A DNA stretch of 64,000 bases from Vreelandella andesensis (GCF_003989795.1 NZ_RZHG01000015.1:1-64000), one strand, 5' to 3'. Positions 44,786-56,958 are shown, numbered from the stretch's first letter. The notes: generated from the letters alone by a model not told the origin. Program-made: numbers and translations.

Positions 44786-45251
44786 CGGTGTGTTAGAAAA
44801 TTGCTCATGGAAGCTGGGCGACAAGCGCCGGGAGTAAGATAGGAGGCGTGGCCTAAATAGTAGGGCAAAGCGCCGAGTGATGCGTTCAGAACCCATCTAG
44901 GCACACGCTCAGATACTGAAAGCTAGACAGTCTTGAGGTAAATGCCAATAAAAGAGTATCGGCATAAATGACTGCTTAGCGTGAGGGTGCTAATAAACTA
45001 GTTAATCTGATCGGCACAGAAAATGCTGTTTCAGCGGGTTATCTGACGACTTGGACATCTGGCTGATGCCATTTGGATACGTACTGCTCGGGGTGCCCGA
45101 GTGATACGCCTGTATAATAGGCAAATACGTTAACTCGGATCAAGCCAGTAACCCGATGGTAGTCAAGGCCCACGATAAACGCAAGCCTTTGACAATTGAC
45201 AATGCTAATGGGGCACCGCAACCTTGGCATAGTCACTAGTAAGGAAAGCCC
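44786..45251. other. 466-base noncoding divergent region between rho and ppx
   Basis: I see no convincing gene or RNA gene here. It must contain the rho leader and promoter (minus strand) and the ppx promoter (plus strand). It holds two TTGACA boxes (45189-45194 and 45196-45201) without matching -10 boxes, a TATAAT at 45113-45118 without a -35, and a small CTCGGG-GTG-CCCGAG hairpin (45087-45101). No trxA gene, often located next to rho in relatives, is present. Confidence 0.7.
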
Positions 45252-46787
45252 ATGCCCAAGGAAATTTCGCTCTCTCAAACCGCACCGTCGGTTGAACCAG
45301 ATAACACCGAACCGCGGCGTTTAGCCGCCATCGACCTGGGTTCCAATAGCTTCCATCTGTTGGTTGCCAATTATCAACACGAGCGCCTTCAAGTCGTTGC
45401 CAGAATGGGTGAAAAAGTTCAGTTAGCCGCAGGGCTAGACGAGAACGGCTATTTAAGCGAAGCAGCAATGCAGCGTGCATTGGATTGCCTGGGGCGCTTC
45501 GCACCGTTTCTTACCGGCATTGAGGATGCCCATCTTCGCATTGTCGGTACCAATGCGTTACGCGATGCCCATAACAGTCAAACGTTTATCGAACGCGCCG
45601 AGGCGCAGCTTGGTCACGCTATCGAAATAATTGCTGGCCGCGAAGAGGCCCGTCTTATTTATTTAGGCGCTGCCCATGCGCTGGCCGAAAGTGGTCGCCG
45701 CTTAATTGTTGATATTGGTGGCGGGTCGACAGAATTTATTATTGGCGAAGCCTTTGAGCCCAGAGCGCTTGAGAGTTTACGCATGGGCTGCGTCACCTTC
45801 AGCAGCCGCTTTTTTCCTGATGGCGAACTTGGCGAAAAGCGCATGCGTCGCGCTGAGCTAGCCGCCCTTTCAGAGCTGGCCAATATTCAGCGGCCCTATC
45901 AGCGCCTTGGTTGGGATGACCCTGTGGGCTCCAGCGGAACGATTAAAGCGGCCGCTAGCGTGCTATTCGCTTACGGTGATTCGCCTCAGGAAGGCGTCAT
46001 CACCCGTAGCGGGCTGAAAAAACTGCGCGAGCGCTTACTAAAATGCAAACAGCTGGATAAAGTTGAGCTAGATGGTCTAAAGCCTGACCGGGCTAAAGTC
46101 TTTCCGGCAGGTATCGCCATTTTAAACGCCATCTTTGAAGCCTTTAATCTTTCCCAAATGCGCTTTGCAGATGGCGCCCTGCGCGAAGGCGTACTCTATG
46201 ACATGACGGGGCGGAATAGCCCAGAAGATACTCGCTCTAAAAGTTTGGATGCATTAAAGCGGATTTATGATGTTGATTCCCGGCAGGCAGAAAATGTCGC
46301 AGACACCGCCCTTCATCTATTTAATAACGTAAAAAAAGCCTGGGGACTAACCCAGGAACAAGGCCACTACCTTGTTTGGGCAAGTCATGTCCATGAAATT
46401 GGCTTGGCTATTTCTCATAGTCAATTCCATCGCCACGGTGCCTACTTACTAGAGCATTCCGATTTGGCTGGCTTTTCACGCCCAGAGCAGCGCTTGCTGG
46501 CATTTTTAGTGCGCTCCCATCGACGCAAGTTTCCAACTAAAGAGTGGCAGTCACTCCCCGCTTCGCACCAGGAAGGTTGTGCCAAGCTTGCTCGCTTGCT
46601 GCGCCTTGCTGTGCTGCTTAATCACTCGCGGTCCGAAAACGTTTCTCCGATACCAGTGATTAGCGCCAAAGGTCAGGCGCTTACGATGACACTACCTGCT
46701 AGCGATGAACCGACGCTATTAAGTACCGATATGGAGCAAGAACAGGCGTATATGACAGCAGCTGGGTTTACGTTTTCGGTTTTGTAG
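45252..46787 (+). CDS. ppx: Exopolyphosphatase
   Basis: Hydrolyses terminal phosphate from long polyphosphate; the family also hydrolyses pppGpp. Seen: 511 residues with the actin-like fold: IDLGSNSFHLLVANY (27-41), AGREEARLIYLGAAH, LIVDIGGGSTEFI and the C-terminal HD-like domain holding HVHEIGLAISHSQFHRHGAYLL. ATG at 45252 with AAGGAAA ahead. The 3' end overlaps tilS by 20 bases in a convergent arrangement. Confidence 0.96.
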   Translation: MPKEISLSQTAPSVEPDNTEPRRLAAIDLGSNSFHLLVANYQHERLQVVARMGEKVQLAAGLDENGYLSEAAMQRALDCLGRFAPFLTGIEDAHLRIVGTNALRDAHNSQTFIERAEAQLGHAIEIIAGREEARLIYLGAAHALAESGRRLIVDIGGGSTEFIIGEAFEPRALESLRMGCVTFSSRFFPDGELGEKRMRRAELAALSELANIQRPYQRLGWDDPVGSSGTIKAAASVLFAYGDSPQEGVITRSGLKKLRERLLKCKQLDKVELDGLKPDRAKVFPAGIAILNAIFEAFNLSQMRFADGALREGVLYDMTGRNSPEDTRSKSLDALKRIYDVDSRQAENVADTALHLFNNVKKAWGLTQEQGHYLVWASHVHEIGLAISHSQFHRHGAYLLEHSDLAGFSRPEQRLLAFLVRSHRRKFPTKEWQSLPASHQEGCAKLARLLRLAVLLNHSRSENVSPIPVISAKGQALTMTLPASDEPTLLSTDMEQEQAYMTAAGFTFSVL

Positions 46788-48054
46788 GGCTAAGAACAAC
46801 CCCTTCAGCCTGACACAATACGTCGGTAGGTGGTCGGATAACCCCCAGACATAAATCACCCTCCATCACGACAATCAAACGCTCACGTTCCCAGGGCGGT
46901 TCTCCCCGCTCTTGGAGCAAGCGTTTAATATCGCGCCGTCCGCGCTCTTTTAGCGCAATCACCTCACCACCGCGTCGCCATCGCAGGGTTACGCGGCGAG
47001 GTGGTAGCAGTGAGATGTCTAGCCTGCCCAAGGGCGTTGTTTGCCCTGAAGCTCCCTCCCATTCGACTTCCCAATTAGGCAACGTTTTAAGCGGCGGCAT
47101 AAGATAAAGACAGCGCCGCCAAATCCGCGCATCGGCCCCTGGCCATACAATGTTCACTTGGGCGTCGTTCTTGGCATCTAGCTGTGCAAGCAAGCTTTCG
47201 AGACGTTTTTGAGTGGGCGCCGGGAGACCTAGCTGACCACAAAGCGTACGAACGAGCAGTCGCTGGTGCGGCAAGGAACGCTGACCAAGCAACGCAGCAT
47301 CTATACAGTGCTCTCCTCGCATCAGCGTTGCCAGTTCTTCCACGGCATAGGCCTCCAACAGTTGATCTGCCTCTCCGGCATGCTGGGCACTGTTGGCAAG
47401 GGCACGTGCTGCCCCAGGCCAACGAAGCTGTAGAGCAGGCATCACCTGATGACGTAAACGGTTGCGGTCGAACGCAATGTCGCGGTTTGTTGGGTCTTCG
47501 CACCAGTTTATTGATAGCTCATGCGCTGCCTCTGCCAGCGTTTGCCTACTGACATTTAGCCAGGGGCGCAGCAGAGTAAGCCCTTGCCACTCGCGGCGAA
47601 AAGGCATGCCTGCCAAGCCACGCACGCCACTGCCGCGAAGCGCCGCCAACAACAACGTCTCCGCTTGATCATCTTGGTGCTGGGCTAGCCATAGCGTATC
47701 GCCACTGGGAATATGCCTTGTGAATGCTTGATAACGCGCTCGCCGCGCTGCGCCCTCGACACCCTCGCCCTGAGTATCCACAGCAACGTTTGCCGTCACT
47801 AGCGATATATCAAGCGCATTACACAGCACCAAACAATGCGCTTCAAACTCGCAGGCGGCGGCTTGTAAGCCGTGGTTAATATGAATTGCCCGCAGCGGGC
47901 GACCCGCATCTCGGCAAACCTGAGCGGCCAACGTCACTAGCAGTGAGGAGTCTAACCCGCCAGAAAGCGCTACCCAAATAGTACGCCCTGGCGGGGTCTC
48001 CGCCAGGGCGTCACTGAGCAAACGTAACAGCGGTTTAAGCGGCTGAAGCGCCAT
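46768..48054 (-). CDS. tilS: tRNA(Ile)-lysidine synthetase
   Basis: Converts C34 of the tRNA-Ile CAU anticodon to lysidine so that it reads AUA. Seen: 428 residues, ATP-pyrophosphatase P-loop SGGLDSS (31-37), [15 protein letters not shown], and the middle and C-terminal domains expected in the long (E. coli-type) form. It overlaps accA by 20 bases on the same strand, so it is translationally coupled in the accA-tilS order, and converges with ppx at the other end. Confidence 0.95.
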   Translation of the reverse strand: MALQPLKPLLRLLSDALAETPPGRTIWVALSGGLDSSLLVTLAAQVCRDAGRPLRAIHINHGLQAAACEFEAHCLVLCNALDISLVTANVAVDTQGEGVEGAARRARYQAFTRHIPSGDTLWLAQHQDDQAETLLLAALRGSGVRGLAGMPFRREWQGLTLLRPWLNVSRQTLAEAAHELSINWCEDPTNRDIAFDRNRLRHQVMPALQLRWPGAARALANSAQHAGEADQLLEAYAVEELATLMRGEHCIDAALLGQRSLPHQRLLVRTLCGQLGLPAPTQKRLESLLAQLDAKNDAQVNIVWPGADARIWRRCLYLMPPLKTLPNWEVEWEGASGQTTPLGRLDISLLPPRRVTLRWRRGGEVIALKERGRRDIKRLLQERGEPPWERERLIVVMEGDLCLGVIRPPTDVLCQAEGVVLSPTKPKT

Positions 48055-48991
48055 AGCTCATCAACCGCTTATAGCGGCGTTCCAACAGCGCATCGCTATC
48101 AAAGCGTTGCAAACGCTCCAGACTGTTGGTCAATGTCTCTTTAACGCGCTTAGCTGTGTCTAGCGGATGACGGTGCGCACCACCCGATGGCTCTTTAATC
48201 AGTTCATCAACAAAACCAAGCTCTTTAAGGCGCTCAGCCGTGATACCCATGGCTTGGGCGGCATCAGATGCTTTTTCAGCACTCTTCCAAAGAATAGACG
48301 CACAGCCTTCCGGAGAAATGACCGAATAAGTGGAGTACTGCAGCATATGTAGCTCATCACACACACCGATGGCCAGTGCGCCACCAGAGCCACCTTCGCC
48401 GACAACGGTGGAGATAATTGGCGTTTTCAGACGCGACATCACCGCTAAGTTATAGGCAATGGCTTCCGACTGACCTCGCTCTTCCGCATCAATTCCCGGA
48501 TAAGCACCAGGTGTATCGATAAACGTTAAAACAGGCATTTTGAAGCGCTCAGCCATTTCCATTAAGCGACAGGCTTTACGATAGCCTTCAGGACGTGGCA
48601 TACCGAAGTTGCGGCGCACCTTCTCTTTAACATCGCGACCTTTTTGATGACCAATGACCATCACCGGCTGATCATTCAGGCGAGCCACTCCGCCAACCAG
48701 GGCCGCATCATCAGCAAAGTTACGGTCGCCGTGAAGCTCGTCAAAGTCAGTGAAAATATGCTCAAGATAATCTAGCGTATAAGGACGCTGCGGATGGCGG
48801 GATATCTGGGAAACCTGCCAGGGCGTTAAGTCCTTAAAGATCGATTCGGTTAACTTACGGCTCTTCTCTTCTAGCCGCGAGATCTCATCAGAGAGGTTCA
48901 ACTGGCTATCGGAGTTGACTAAACGCAGCTCCTCAATCTTTGCCTGAAGCTCGGCAATGGGTTGTTCAAAATCGAGATAGTTTGGATTCAT
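48035..48991 (-). CDS. accA: Acetyl-CoA carboxylase carboxyltransferase alpha subunit
   Basis: Alpha half of the carboxyltransferase that makes malonyl-CoA for fatty acid synthesis, acting with AccD. Seen: 318 residues from [11 protein letters not shown] with an N-terminal coiled helix region, [39 protein letters not shown] and [17 protein letters not shown]. The ATG at 48991 fits the family; the longer ORF to 49045 adds 18 unrelated residues. The SD is weak (AGGCAGAG). It follows dnaE, as in E. coli. Confidence 0.97.
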   Translation of the reverse strand: MNPNYLDFEQPIAELQAKIEELRLVNSDSQLNLSDEISRLEEKSRKLTESIFKDLTPWQVSQISRHPQRPYTLDYLEHIFTDFDELHGDRNFADDAALVGGVARLNDQPVMVIGHQKGRDVKEKVRRNFGMPRPEGYRKACRLMEMAERFKMPVLTFIDTPGAYPGIDAEERGQSEAIAYNLAVMSRLKTPIISTVVGEGGSGGALAIGVCDELHMLQYSTYSVISPEGCASILWKSAEKASDAAQAMGITAERLKELGFVDELIKEPSGGAHRHPLDTAKRVKETLTNSLERLQRFDSDALLERRYKRLMSYGASAA

Positions 48992-49164
48992 CGGCTCTGC
49001 CTGTAAGCTGCCTATAAAAAAAAGAAGCCTTGTCGAAACGGGCATATATAAGGAGCATTATCGCACCCTGAACCTGCCACGCAAGGCAGTCCCCTTTTCA
49101 ATTAGCGTGCCGCACCGCCATTTAGCGTTCAATCTGGCGGTGGCACGCACGTTTATAGTGTTTG

Positions 49165-52100
49165 TTAGCGATAGCGTAACTTTACGCCGACCTGCCCTTG
49201 CACATCACGAAGGGCTAGCAACAGATCGTCGCTGGGAGCTACCTTCCATTCATCAGCCAACGCTAGCCATCCAACCGCTTCTGAGTGGCGATACTGCAGC
49301 CGCACCGGCAACCCGCCGCTATCGCGGTAAGGGTTAAGACTCTCGCGCAGATTATCGACTAAACGTCCGTTGATCTGTTCAGCATCCAGCGCCAGCTCCA
49401 CCGCCTCGCCATAGCGTATTCGCGCGGTCACCATTGGAGTAACGTCTTTACCCCGCAAGCGCAGGCCACCGGAAAAGTCGTCGTTGGATACTTCCCCTTC
49501 CACGATAATCACTTGGTCAGACTCGATTTGGCCGCGCAGTTGGTCAAATAGTTCACCAAACAGCGAAGCCTCGATGCGCCCAGTACGATCATCCAGCGTG
49601 ATAAACGCCATTGTATCGCCACGTTTAGATTTCATGGTGCGCATGGCCACCACCAAACCAGCCACCCGCTGAGGCTCACGAGAGGCCTTCAAATCACTAA
49701 TGCGGGTAGAAACAAAACGCTTCAGCTCTCGTTCATACTCATCAATGGGATGACCTGTCAGATAGAGGCCTAGCGTATCTTTTTCCCCAGAAAGACGCTC
49801 ACGATCCGTCCATTCACGGACACCCAGGTACTCGGCGTAAGGATCTGTCTCTTCCTCTTCCGCCGTAAATGCATCGCCAAACATATCCAGCATACCCAGA
49901 TTTTGGTTGGCGTGATTTTGAGCAGCTGCTTTCAAAGCATCTTCCATCGCGGCCTTAAGCACCGCCCTATTCGGGCCTAGATTATCCAGCGCGCCGGAGC
50001 GAATAAGCGCTTCCAAAGTACGCTTATTCATCCGCTTTGAATCAATACGGCGACAAAAATCGAAAAGGTCTTTAAATGGGCCGTCCGTGTTGCGGGCTTC
50101 GACAATCGCGCCAATTGGGCCTTCACCTACACCACGAATGGCACCCAGGCCGTAAACCACGCGCCCCTCTTTATCAACGGTGAACTTATATCCACCGACA
50201 TTAACATCCGGCGGTGTCACCGTCAGTTTGAGGTGGCGGCATTCCTCAATCAGCGGCACGACCTTATCCAGGTTATCCATTTCCGTCGACATCACGGCGG
50301 CCATAAACGGGCCAGGATAGTGCGTTTTCAACCAAGCGGTTTGATAAGACACCAAGGCGTAAGCGGCAGAGTGCGACTTGTTAAAACCGTAGCCGGCGAA
50401 TTTCTCTACAAGATCAAAGATATTACCGGCGAGGTCTTTATCAATACCATTGGCGGCACACCCTTCCATAAAGCCTGAACGCTGTTTAGCCATCTCTTCA
50501 GGCTTTTTCTTACCCATAGCGCGGCGCAGCATGTCTGCCTGCCCCAGTGAATAACCGGCCATTACCTGAGCAATCTGCATGACCTGCTCTTGGTACAAGA
50601 TAATGCCGTAGGTTGGGCTTAGTACCGGTTTTAACAGGTCATGTTGATAATCTGGGTGTGGGTAAGAGACCTCAGCACGGCCATGCTTACGATTGATAAA
50701 GTCATCAACCATGCCCGACTGTAGCGGGCCCGGGCGAAACAGGGCGACTAGGGCGATCATATCGTCGAGGGAATCGGGCAGCAGGCGCTTAATCAGCTCC
50801 TTCATACCCCGGGATTCCAGCTGGAAAACGGCGGTCGTTTCCGCTCGCTTAAGCATCTCAAACGTTTTGCTGTCATCTAACGGAATAGCGTCGATATTAA
50901 GTGGCGCTTGACCGTTTACTCCCCGCACTTTATCGACCATTTCCAGCGCCCAGTCGATAATTGTTAGCGTCCGTAAGCCCAGAAAATCGAACTTCACTAG
51001 CCCAGCATCTTCAATGTCGTTTTTATCAAACTGCACCACGAGGCCAGAGCCATCTTCATCACATAGCAGCGGCGCGAAATCTGTCAGTTTGGTAGGCGCA
51101 ATGACTACCCCCCCCGCGTGTTTACCGGTACCGCGTGTGGTGCCTTCCAGCTTAAGGGCCATTTCCCAGATTTCTTCGGCCTCTTCATCGTTGCTAATAA
51201 ACTCTTTCAGTGCTGATTCTTGCTCAATCGCTTTAGCAAGCGTCATACCCACTTCAAACGGAATTAACTTAGAGAGTTTATCGCCCAACGAGTAAGGCCG
51301 CCCCTGGGCGCGTGCCACATCGCGCACCACCGCTTTAGCGGCCATTGTGCCAAAGGTGACGATCTGAGATACCGCGTTTCGGCCATAGCGATTAGCCACA
51401 TACTCAATCACCTTGTCACGCTTTTCCATGCAAAAGTCGACGTCAAAGTCGGGCATAGAGACACGTTCAGGGTTCAGAAAGCGCTCGAAAAGTAAGTCGT
51501 AGCCAATGGGGTCAAGGTCAGTGATTTTTTGCACGTACGCCACTAACGAGCCCGCACCAGAACCACGCCCAGGGCCTACTGGCACGTTGTTATCCTTGGC
51601 CCACTGGATAAAGTCCATCACGATCAGGAAGTAGCCAGGAAACCCCATCTGGATGATAACGTTCAGTTCAAACTCAAGCCGATCACGGTAGCGCTGATCA
51701 ATCTCGCGATACGCGTCGCTATCGCGGGGGTACTGTTCAGCAGGGAACAGAAAATCTAACCGTTCGGTGAGACCGTCGTGGGAAACGTTGCGAAAGAACT
51801 CATCCTGGGTCATTCCCTCAGGAATTTCGAACTCAGGTAGGAAGATTTCGCCCAACCGCACGTCAACGCTACACCGCTCGGCAATCATGACGCTGTTTTC
51901 AAGCGCTTCAGGAATATCAGCAAACAGCGCTGCCATTTCCTCAGGGCTTTTTAGGTACTGCTCTTCGGTATAGCGTTGCTCACGGCGCGGGTCATCCAGG
52001 GCCTTGCCTTCACCGATGGCAACGCGGGTTTCATGCGCCCAGAAATCTTCCCGCTCCAAAAAACGCACGTCATTGGTCGCGACCACTGGGGTATTCGATT

Positions 52101-52668
52101 CAATCGCCAGCGTCACACTTGCGTGAACACAGTCCTCTTCAAGCGCGCGTCCGGTGCGGATTAGCTCAAGATAAAAGCGGTCTGGAAAAGCGCGTTGCCA
52201 CTCTTCTAACAACCCCCGAGCCTCGCGCTCATGCTCTGACAGCAAGTGGCGGCCAATCTCGCCTTCACGCCCACCCGATAGCGCAATCAACCCTTCGCTT
52301 TGCGCCAACACCCACTGTTTGTCCAGAATAGCCCGCCCTTGGCGCTGGCCGTCAGTCCATCCTTTAGAAATCAGTTCGGTGAGGTTGCGGTATCCGACCT
52401 CGTTCATCGCCAGCAGCGTAATGCGATAAGGATGGGCCTCATCATGGGGATTATACAGCCACAAATCGCTGCCAATGATGGGTTTAAGACCCGCGCCCTG
52501 GGCTGCTTTGTAGAATTTAACCAGGCCAAACAGGTTGGCTTCATCGGTTAAGGCCAGCGCAGGCATCCCGCGTTCAGCGGTGGTGCTGACCAGTGACTTG
52601 AGTTTTACCAAGCCATCAACCAGGGAGTATTCACTGTGCAAACGTAGATGAACGAACGGAACCGTCAT
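49165..52668 (-). CDS. dnaE: DNA polymerase III alpha subunit
   Basis: Replicative polymerase. Seen: 1167 residues (E. coli 1160). N-terminal PHP domain ([15 protein letters not shown]), catalytic motif PDFDVDF with Asp409 and Asp411, [37 protein letters not shown], the helix-hairpin-helix region, and an OB-fold ([25 protein letters not shown]) near 985-1015 followed by the tau-binding C-terminal domain. ATG at 52668. Complete. Confidence 0.98.
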   Translation of the reverse strand: MTVPFVHLRLHSEYSLVDGLVKLKSLVSTTAERGMPALALTDEANLFGLVKFYKAAQGAGLKPIIGSDLWLYNPHDEAHPYRITLLAMNEVGYRNLTELISKGWTDGQRQGRAILDKQWVLAQSEGLIALSGGREGEIGRHLLSEHEREARGLLEEWQRAFPDRFYLELIRTGRALEEDCVHASVTLAIESNTPVVATNDVRFLEREDFWAHETRVAIGEGKALDDPRREQRYTEEQYLKSPEEMAALFADIPEALENSVMIAERCSVDVRLGEIFLPEFEIPEGMTQDEFFRNVSHDGLTERLDFLFPAEQYPRDSDAYREIDQRYRDRLEFELNVIIQMGFPGYFLIVMDFIQWAKDNNVPVGPGRGSGAGSLVAYVQKITDLDPIGYDLLFERFLNPERVSMPDFDVDFCMEKRDKVIEYVANRYGRNAVSQIVTFGTMAAKAVVRDVARAQGRPYSLGDKLSKLIPFEVGMTLAKAIEQESALKEFISNDEEAEEIWEMALKLEGTTRGTGKHAGGVVIAPTKLTDFAPLLCDEDGSGLVVQFDKNDIEDAGLVKFDFLGLRTLTIIDWALEMVDKVRGVNGQAPLNIDAIPLDDSKTFEMLKRAETTAVFQLESRGMKELIKRLLPDSLDDMIALVALFRPGPLQSGMVDDFINRKHGRAEVSYPHPDYQHDLLKPVLSPTYGIILYQEQVMQIAQVMAGYSLGQADMLRRAMGKKKPEEMAKQRSGFMEGCAANGIDKDLAGNIFDLVEKFAGYGFNKSHSAAYALVSYQTAWLKTHYPGPFMAAVMSTEMDNLDKVVPLIEECRHLKLTVTPPDVNVGGYKFTVDKEGRVVYGLGAIRGVGEGPIGAIVEARNTDGPFKDLFDFCRRIDSKRMNKRTLEALIRSGALDNLGPNRAVLKAAMEDALKAAAQNHANQNLGMLDMFGDAFTAEEEETDPYAEYLGVREWTDRERLSGEKDTLGLYLTGHPIDEYERELKRFVSTRISDLKASREPQRVAGLVVAMRTMKSKRGDTMAFITLDDRTGRIEASLFGELFDQLRGQIESDQVIIVEGEVSNDDFSGGLRLRGKDVTPMVTARIRYGEAVELALDAEQINGRLVDNLRESLNPYRDSGGLPVRLQYRHSEAVGWLALADEWKVAPSDDLLLALRDVQGQVGVKLRYR

Positions 52669-52707
52669 GGGACTCTCAGCAACAAGGCTAGATAAATAGA
52701 AAAAAGC

Positions 52708-53325
52708 TTACAGCAGCGCTAACTGACGCTGAACCGGTGCAAAGCTCCGGCGGTGTTCGACAAGCGGCCCGTAGGCAGACAGTGCCGCCAAGTGTTCTTT
52801 AGTTGGATACCCTTTGTGGCGGGCAAAGCCATAATCAGGATAGCGCAGATCCAACTCGGCCATCTGTGCATCACGCGCCACCTTGGCCAAAATTGACGCA
52901 GCGGCGATAGCCGGATGGCGGGCATCGCCTTTCACCACCGCTTGCCCAGGAAGCTCGTGGCCAGGCAGCCGATTACCATCTATCAACAAATATTCGGCCG
53001 CTGGTGCCAACGCATCAATCGCACGCCGCATAGCAAGATGGGTGGCATGGTAAATATTTAACTGGTCAACTTCAGCTGCACTGGCTTCGGCCACAGCAAA
53101 GGCTAACGCTCGTTCGCGGATTTGCACATCTAACGCTTCGCGTTTTTTCGCGGTGAGTTTTTTTGAATCCGTAAGCCCCTCAATAGGTCGGCTAGGATCA
53201 AGAATCACCGCCGATGCGACCACACTACCGATCAGTGGCCCACGTCCAACTTCGTCTACGCCGGCTAATAAGTCGCCTCGATAGCCAACAACCAAAGGAG
53301 GATAGTCAGTCGACTTACCGGCCAT
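52708..53325 (-). CDS. rnhB: Ribonuclease HII
   Basis: Removes ribonucleotides misincorporated in DNA. Seen: 205 residues with [20 protein letters not shown] (Asp-Glu pair of the DEDD active site), [24 protein letters not shown], and [12 protein letters not shown] plus [16 protein letters not shown]. It overlaps lpxB by 11 bases, the conserved lpxB-rnhB order. ATG at 53325. Confidence 0.96.
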   Translation of the reverse strand: MAGKSTDYPPLVVGYRGDLLAGVDEVGRGPLIGSVVASAVILDPSRPIEGLTDSKKLTAKKREALDVQIRERALAFAVAEASAAEVDQLNIYHATHLAMRRAIDALAPAAEYLLIDGNRLPGHELPGQAVVKGDARHPAIAAASILAKVARDAQMAELDLRYPDYGFARHKGYPTKEHLAALSAYGPLVEHRRSFAPVQRQLALL

Positions 53326-54550
53326 GGTTACTCCCTTCTTGGTCAGCGATATCTTCGATGCTATCCAACGGCTGACCCGCTACCAGCGAGGTAATTGCCT
53401 GTGCGGCCCGCTGGCTGGCATTGCGCTGTAGCGCAAGGTGCATATCGGCAAAACGCGCTTCCAGGGCGTTGCGTTCTTGGGCATTGTTAAGCATTTCGTC
53501 AAGCCGATCAGCGATCGCTTCTGGTGACGCGGCGTCTTGAATCAGCTCTGGCACGATGCTCTCTTGGGCGATCAAATTAGGCAGTGAAATCCACTCGGTT
53601 TTTACCAACCGCTTTGCCAGCCAGTGGGTCATCGGTGCCATTTTGTAAGCCACTAGCATTGAACGATGGCATAGCATGGCCTCTAGCGCAGCGGTGCCCG
53701 AGGCAAGCAGCACAGCATCACTGGCAACCATCGCCTCCCGGGCTTGGCCTTCCAAGAGCATGACCCGCTTACTTAACGTGGGGTAGTTTGCCAGAAGCTG
53801 GCTGATTTCTTGATAACGCTGATGGGTAGCAGCAGGAATGACAACATGCAGCGATTCATTACGCTGGCAGAGCAACTCAGCAGCGCGCAAAAACGTGTCA
53901 CCAAGAAAGCGTATTTCATTGCCCCGCGAGCCAGGCAACATTGCCAAAACGGGTACTTGAACAGGCAGTGCAAGCGCTTGGCGAGTCGCCTGGCGATCAT
54001 TCTCAAGCGGTAATTCATCCGCCAATGGATGGCCCACAAAAGCGACCGGCACTTGGTGGTGATGGTAAAAGTCAGCCTCAAAAGGCAGTAGCGTCAACAT
54101 ACCATCGACCGCCTTGGCGATCTTTTTTACACGCCCCTGCCGCCATGCCCACACCGAAGGGCTGACATAGTGGGCGGTTTTTAGTCCGGCAGCACGTAGC
54201 TGCTTTTCAAGGCCAATATTGAAGTCTGGCGCGTCGATGCCGATCATAATATCAGGCTGCCACGCCAGCGCCTCTTCACGCAGAGTACGGCGCACGCGAA
54301 TGAGCTCAGGCAGGTGTTTTATGACCTCAACGAGGCCCATCACCGATAACGTTTCAAGGGGAAAGCGGCTTGACAGCCCATTTGCTTCCATACGAGGGCC
54401 GCCCAGCCCACGAAATTCTATTCCTGGATAACGAAGCGTCAGCTCGCGCATCAATCCTGCTCCGAGGATATCACCGGAGAGTTCGCCTGCAACAATGTAG
54501 ACGCGCTGAAGTGTCATGGGGACGGGGGGAGTAGTGGCATTTGAATCCAT
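53315..54550 (-). CDS. lpxB: Lipid-A-disaccharide synthase
   Basis: Joins lipid X to UDP-2,3-diacylglucosamine, the first disaccharide of lipid A. Seen: 411 residues, GT-B-fold family 19, with [65 protein letters not shown] and [10 protein letters not shown]. Two starts are possible: ATG 54550 or ATG 54517 (MTLQRVYIV); neither has a good SD, and a perfect 10-bp inverted repeat sits directly upstream of the first. Family alignment fits the second better, but the first keeps the reading closest to lpxA. Confidence 0.96.
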   Translation of the reverse strand: MDSNATTPPVPMTLQRVYIVAGELSGDILGAGLMRELTLRYPGIEFRGLGGPRMEANGLSSRFPLETLSVMGLVEVIKHLPELIRVRRTLREEALAWQPDIMIGIDAPDFNIGLEKQLRAAGLKTAHYVSPSVWAWRQGRVKKIAKAVDGMLTLLPFEADFYHHHQVPVAFVGHPLADELPLENDRQATRQALALPVQVPVLAMLPGSRGNEIRFLGDTFLRAAELLCQRNESLHVVIPAATHQRYQEISQLLANYPTLSKRVMLLEGQAREAMVASDAVLLASGTAALEAMLCHRSMLVAYKMAPMTHWLAKRLVKTEWISLPNLIAQESIVPELIQDAASPEAIADRLDEMLNNAQERNALEARFADMHLALQRNASQRAAQAITSLVAGQPLDSIEDIADQEGSNHGR

Positions 54551-54575
54551 CGTTGATGTCGACTAGACATCAACG
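54551..54575. repeat. 10-bp inverted repeat between lpxA and lpxB
   Basis: CGTTGATGTC (54551-54560), spacer GACTA, and GACATCAACG (54566-54575) lie in the 28-base gap between lpxA stop (54579) and lpxB start. It could hide the lpxB start in mRNA or act as a weak terminator; there is no T tract. Confidence 0.5.
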
Positions 54576-54578
54576 TCA

Positions 54579-55346
54579 TTAGCGGACGATACCGCGCGTT
54601 GACCGCTCAATAGAGTCGGCGAACGTGGTGACTTCTGGCAGGTCGAACCGGCTGCGCATTTCGCTAACCGCTTGCTCAACAGTTAACCCTTGGCGGTATA
54701 CCAGCTTGTAGGCGCTGCTTAACGCATTAATCGCGTCACGGCTAAAACCACGGCGCTTCAAGCCAACAAGGTTAAGGCCTCGCGCTTCAGCGGGGTTGCC
54801 ATTGATCATTACAAAAGCGGGCGTGTCTTTGGTAATAATCGACCCACCGCCGGCCATCGCATGCTCGCCAAAGTGGCAAAACTGATGAACAGCTGCGAGG
54901 CCGCCAAGAATCGCGTGATCGCCTAAAACAACATGGCCTGCCAGAGTAACTTGGTTGGCTAAAATACAGTCATTGCCAACCACACAGTCATGACCTACAT
55001 GAACATATGCCATAAATAAGTTGCGCGAACCAATGGTGGTTTCACCGCGATCTTGCACGGTGCCACGATGGAGGGTAACGCCTTCACGAACAACGTTATC
55101 ATCCCCCATTACCAACCGTGTTGGCTCGCCTGCGTATTTTTTGTCTTGGCAGTCTTCTCCTACCGAAGCAAACTGAAAAATTCGCGTACGCTCACCTAGA
55201 ACGGTAGGCCCTTTAATAACCACGTGCGGGCCTATCACAGAACCAGCGCCAATCGTGACCTCTGGCCCAATAACACTAAATGGGCCAACCTCAACATCGT
55301 CAGCGAGTTGCGCTTTGGCGTCAACCAGTGCAGTAGGATGTATCAA
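54579..55346 (-). CDS. lpxA: UDP-N-acetylglucosamine acyltransferase
   Basis: First step of lipid A synthesis, transferring a 3-hydroxyacyl chain from ACP. Seen: 255 residues with left-handed beta-helix hexapeptide repeats from [25 protein letters not shown] (catalytic His in [11 protein letters not shown]), [21 protein letters not shown] and a helical C-terminal part. The start is TTG at 55346, overlapping the fabZ stop by four bases (TTGA), with AAGG upstream. Same order fabZ-lpxA-lpxB as in E. coli. Confidence 0.97.
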   Translation of the reverse strand: MIHPTALVDAKAQLADDVEVGPFSVIGPEVTIGAGSVIGPHVVIKGPTVLGERTRIFQFASVGEDCQDKKYAGEPTRLVMGDDNVVREGVTLHRGTVQDRGETTIGSRNLFMAYVHVGHDCVVGNDCILANQVTLAGHVVLGDHAILGGLAAVHQFCHFGEHAMAGGGSIITKDTPAFVMINGNPAEARGLNLVGLKRRGFSRDAINALSSAYKLVYRQGLTVEQAVSEMRSRFDLPEVTTFADSIERSTRGIVR

Positions 55347-55786
55347 GCCACCTTCCTCTCAGCACAAATAATTTCCGCCTCGCAAGCTAATTCGTCGTTA
55401 ACCGTGGCACGACAAGCGAACTTCCAAATGCCACGTTTTCCACGGATAACATTGGCTTCTAACACTAACTGGTCGCCCGGCATCACAGGGCGTTTGAAGC
55501 GGACATTGTCACTTCCTACCAAATAGTAAACATAGCCGTCGGCGGGCAGTTTATTGACCGTTTTAAAGCCCAAGATACCGCACACCTGAGCTAGCGCCTC
55601 TAACACTAAAACACCCGGCATAATGGGATGGTGCGGAAAATGGCCATTAAAGAACGGCTCGTTAATACTGACATTTTTGTACGCAACGATGGATTCTCCC
55701 ACGGTTAATTGCGTCACTCGATCCACCAGCAAAAATGGGTAGCGGTGAGGCAAGTATTCGCGAATTTCGTTAATATCCATAACCAT
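55343..55786 (-). CDS. fabZ: 3-hydroxyacyl-ACP dehydratase FabZ
   Basis: Hot-dog fold dehydratase of fatty acid elongation, which supplies acyl chains shared with lipid A synthesis. Seen: 147 residues, [34 protein letters not shown] with His49 and Glu63 as the catalytic pair. Start ATG at 55786 with GAGG eight bases upstream; the next ATG (55780) is 14 bases from it. Confidence 0.97.
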   Translation of the reverse strand: MVMDINEIREYLPHRYPFLLVDRVTQLTVGESIVAYKNVSINEPFFNGHFPHHPIMPGVLVLEALAQVCGILGFKTVNKLPADGYVYYLVGSDNVRFKRPVMPGDQLVLEANVIRGKRGIWKFACRATVNDELACEAEIICAERKVA

Positions 55787-55920
55787 CGTAACGACCTCTA
55801 AAATGACAAAAGGCCTGAGTCATATCAGGCACGCGCCAGCAGACTTGCTGGTCAAAAGCAGTGAATTATAACCTGCTGCTATTCAGCCTCAAGCTACCTG
55901 CCTCTAAATTACTGACGTAA

Positions 55921-56958
55921 CTATTCACTGCGATAGCTTTTCTCTAAACGAGATAAGCGCTTGGCTATTTCATCTAACTGCTTGAATCGCACAGCATTCT
56001 TACGCCACTGGGTATTGTGCATGGCACCGGTACCCGATGAGTAGACACCTGGCTCATGAATCGAATTGGTCACTAGACTCATCCCCGTTACCTGCACGCC
56101 GTCACAAATAGTGAGGTGTCCGGAAAGTCCAACGCCTCCACCAAGCATGCAATGCTTGCCCACCTTGGTGGAACCCGCAATACCAACACAACCCGCTAGT
56201 GCGCTGTGATCACCAATGCTCACGTTATGCGCAATCTGTACTTGGCTGTCGATTTTCACATCGTTACCAATTACGGTGTCTCCCAACGCGCCGCGGTCAA
56301 TGCTTGAACAACTGCCGACCTCAACGTCATCGCCTAATACAACCCCGCCTAATTGAGCGATTTTGTGCCATCCGGCACCGTCATGAGCAAAACCGAAACC
56401 ATCACCACCGATCACGCAGCCACTTTGCAAAATCACTCGTTTGCCAACGACAATTCCATGGCTGACCGTAACGTTAGCGTGTAGCCGAGTCTCATCACCA
56501 ATCACACTGTCCGCGCCAATCACACTGCCAGCACCAACCACCACACGTTCACCGAGCATCACGCCTGCTTCTATTACCGCATGCGCTTGAACAGAAACGC
56601 CTTCACCCATCACGACACTCTTCGCCACAACGGCCGTGGGGTGAATACCGGTAATATCCCGAGCAGGTAACGGATCAAACAATTGAGAAAGCTTGGCGTA
56701 ACCTAAATAAGGGTTAGCCATTTCTAGGCGCGGAACAGGGCAATTCTTGCCATGCTCTGGATGAAGCAATACCGCCGCTGCTTGCGTGGTTGCTAAGTCT
56801 TTTAAGTACGCTCGATTAGCGAGAAAAGCAACTTGGTCAGACGCTGCTTCTTTAAGCGTTGCAAGACCCCGAATCGGCTGTTCGGCGTCGCCTTCAAAAT
56901 CGACGTCCAAGTGACGTGCAATATCCGCAAGGGTGAAGTGATGAGAAGCGTGCGTCAT
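55921..56958 (-). CDS. lpxD: UDP-3-O-(3-hydroxyacyl)glucosamine N-acyltransferase
   Basis: Third acylation-pathway enzyme of lipid A. Seen: 345 residues with the N-terminal uridine-binding domain (ADIARHLDVDFEGDAEQPIRGLATL), many hexapeptide repeats (GVSVQAHAVIEAGVMLGERV), the catalytic His in GDGFGFAHDGAGWHKI, and the C-terminal helical tail. ATG at 56958. It is separated from fabZ by 134 bases; no gene lies in that gap. Confidence 0.97.
   Translation of the reverse strand: MTHASHHFTLADIARHLDVDFEGDAEQPIRGLATLKEAASDQVAFLANRAYLKDLATTQAAAVLLHPEHGKNCPVPRLEMANPYLGYAKLSQLFDPLPARDITGIHPTAVVAKSVVMGEGVSVQAHAVIEAGVMLGERVVVGAGSVIGADSVIGDETRLHANVTVSHGIVVGKRVILQSGCVIGGDGFGFAHDGAGWHKIAQLGGVVLGDDVEVGSCSSIDRGALGDTVIGNDVKIDSQVQIAHNVSIGDHSALAGCVGIAGSTKVGKHCMLGGGVGLSGHLTICDGVQVTGMSLVTNSIHEPGVYSSGTGAMHNTQWRKNAVRFKQLDEIAKRLSRLEKSYRSE

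Noticed and set aside
45189..45201. Two TTGACA boxes as ppx promoter
   Set aside because: No -10-like hexamer at the right distance from either box; sequence there is CAACCT or GGCACC.
45156..45239. 27-codon ORF upstream of ppx
   Set aside because: No Shine-Dalgarno, no recognisable features, short enough to be chance.
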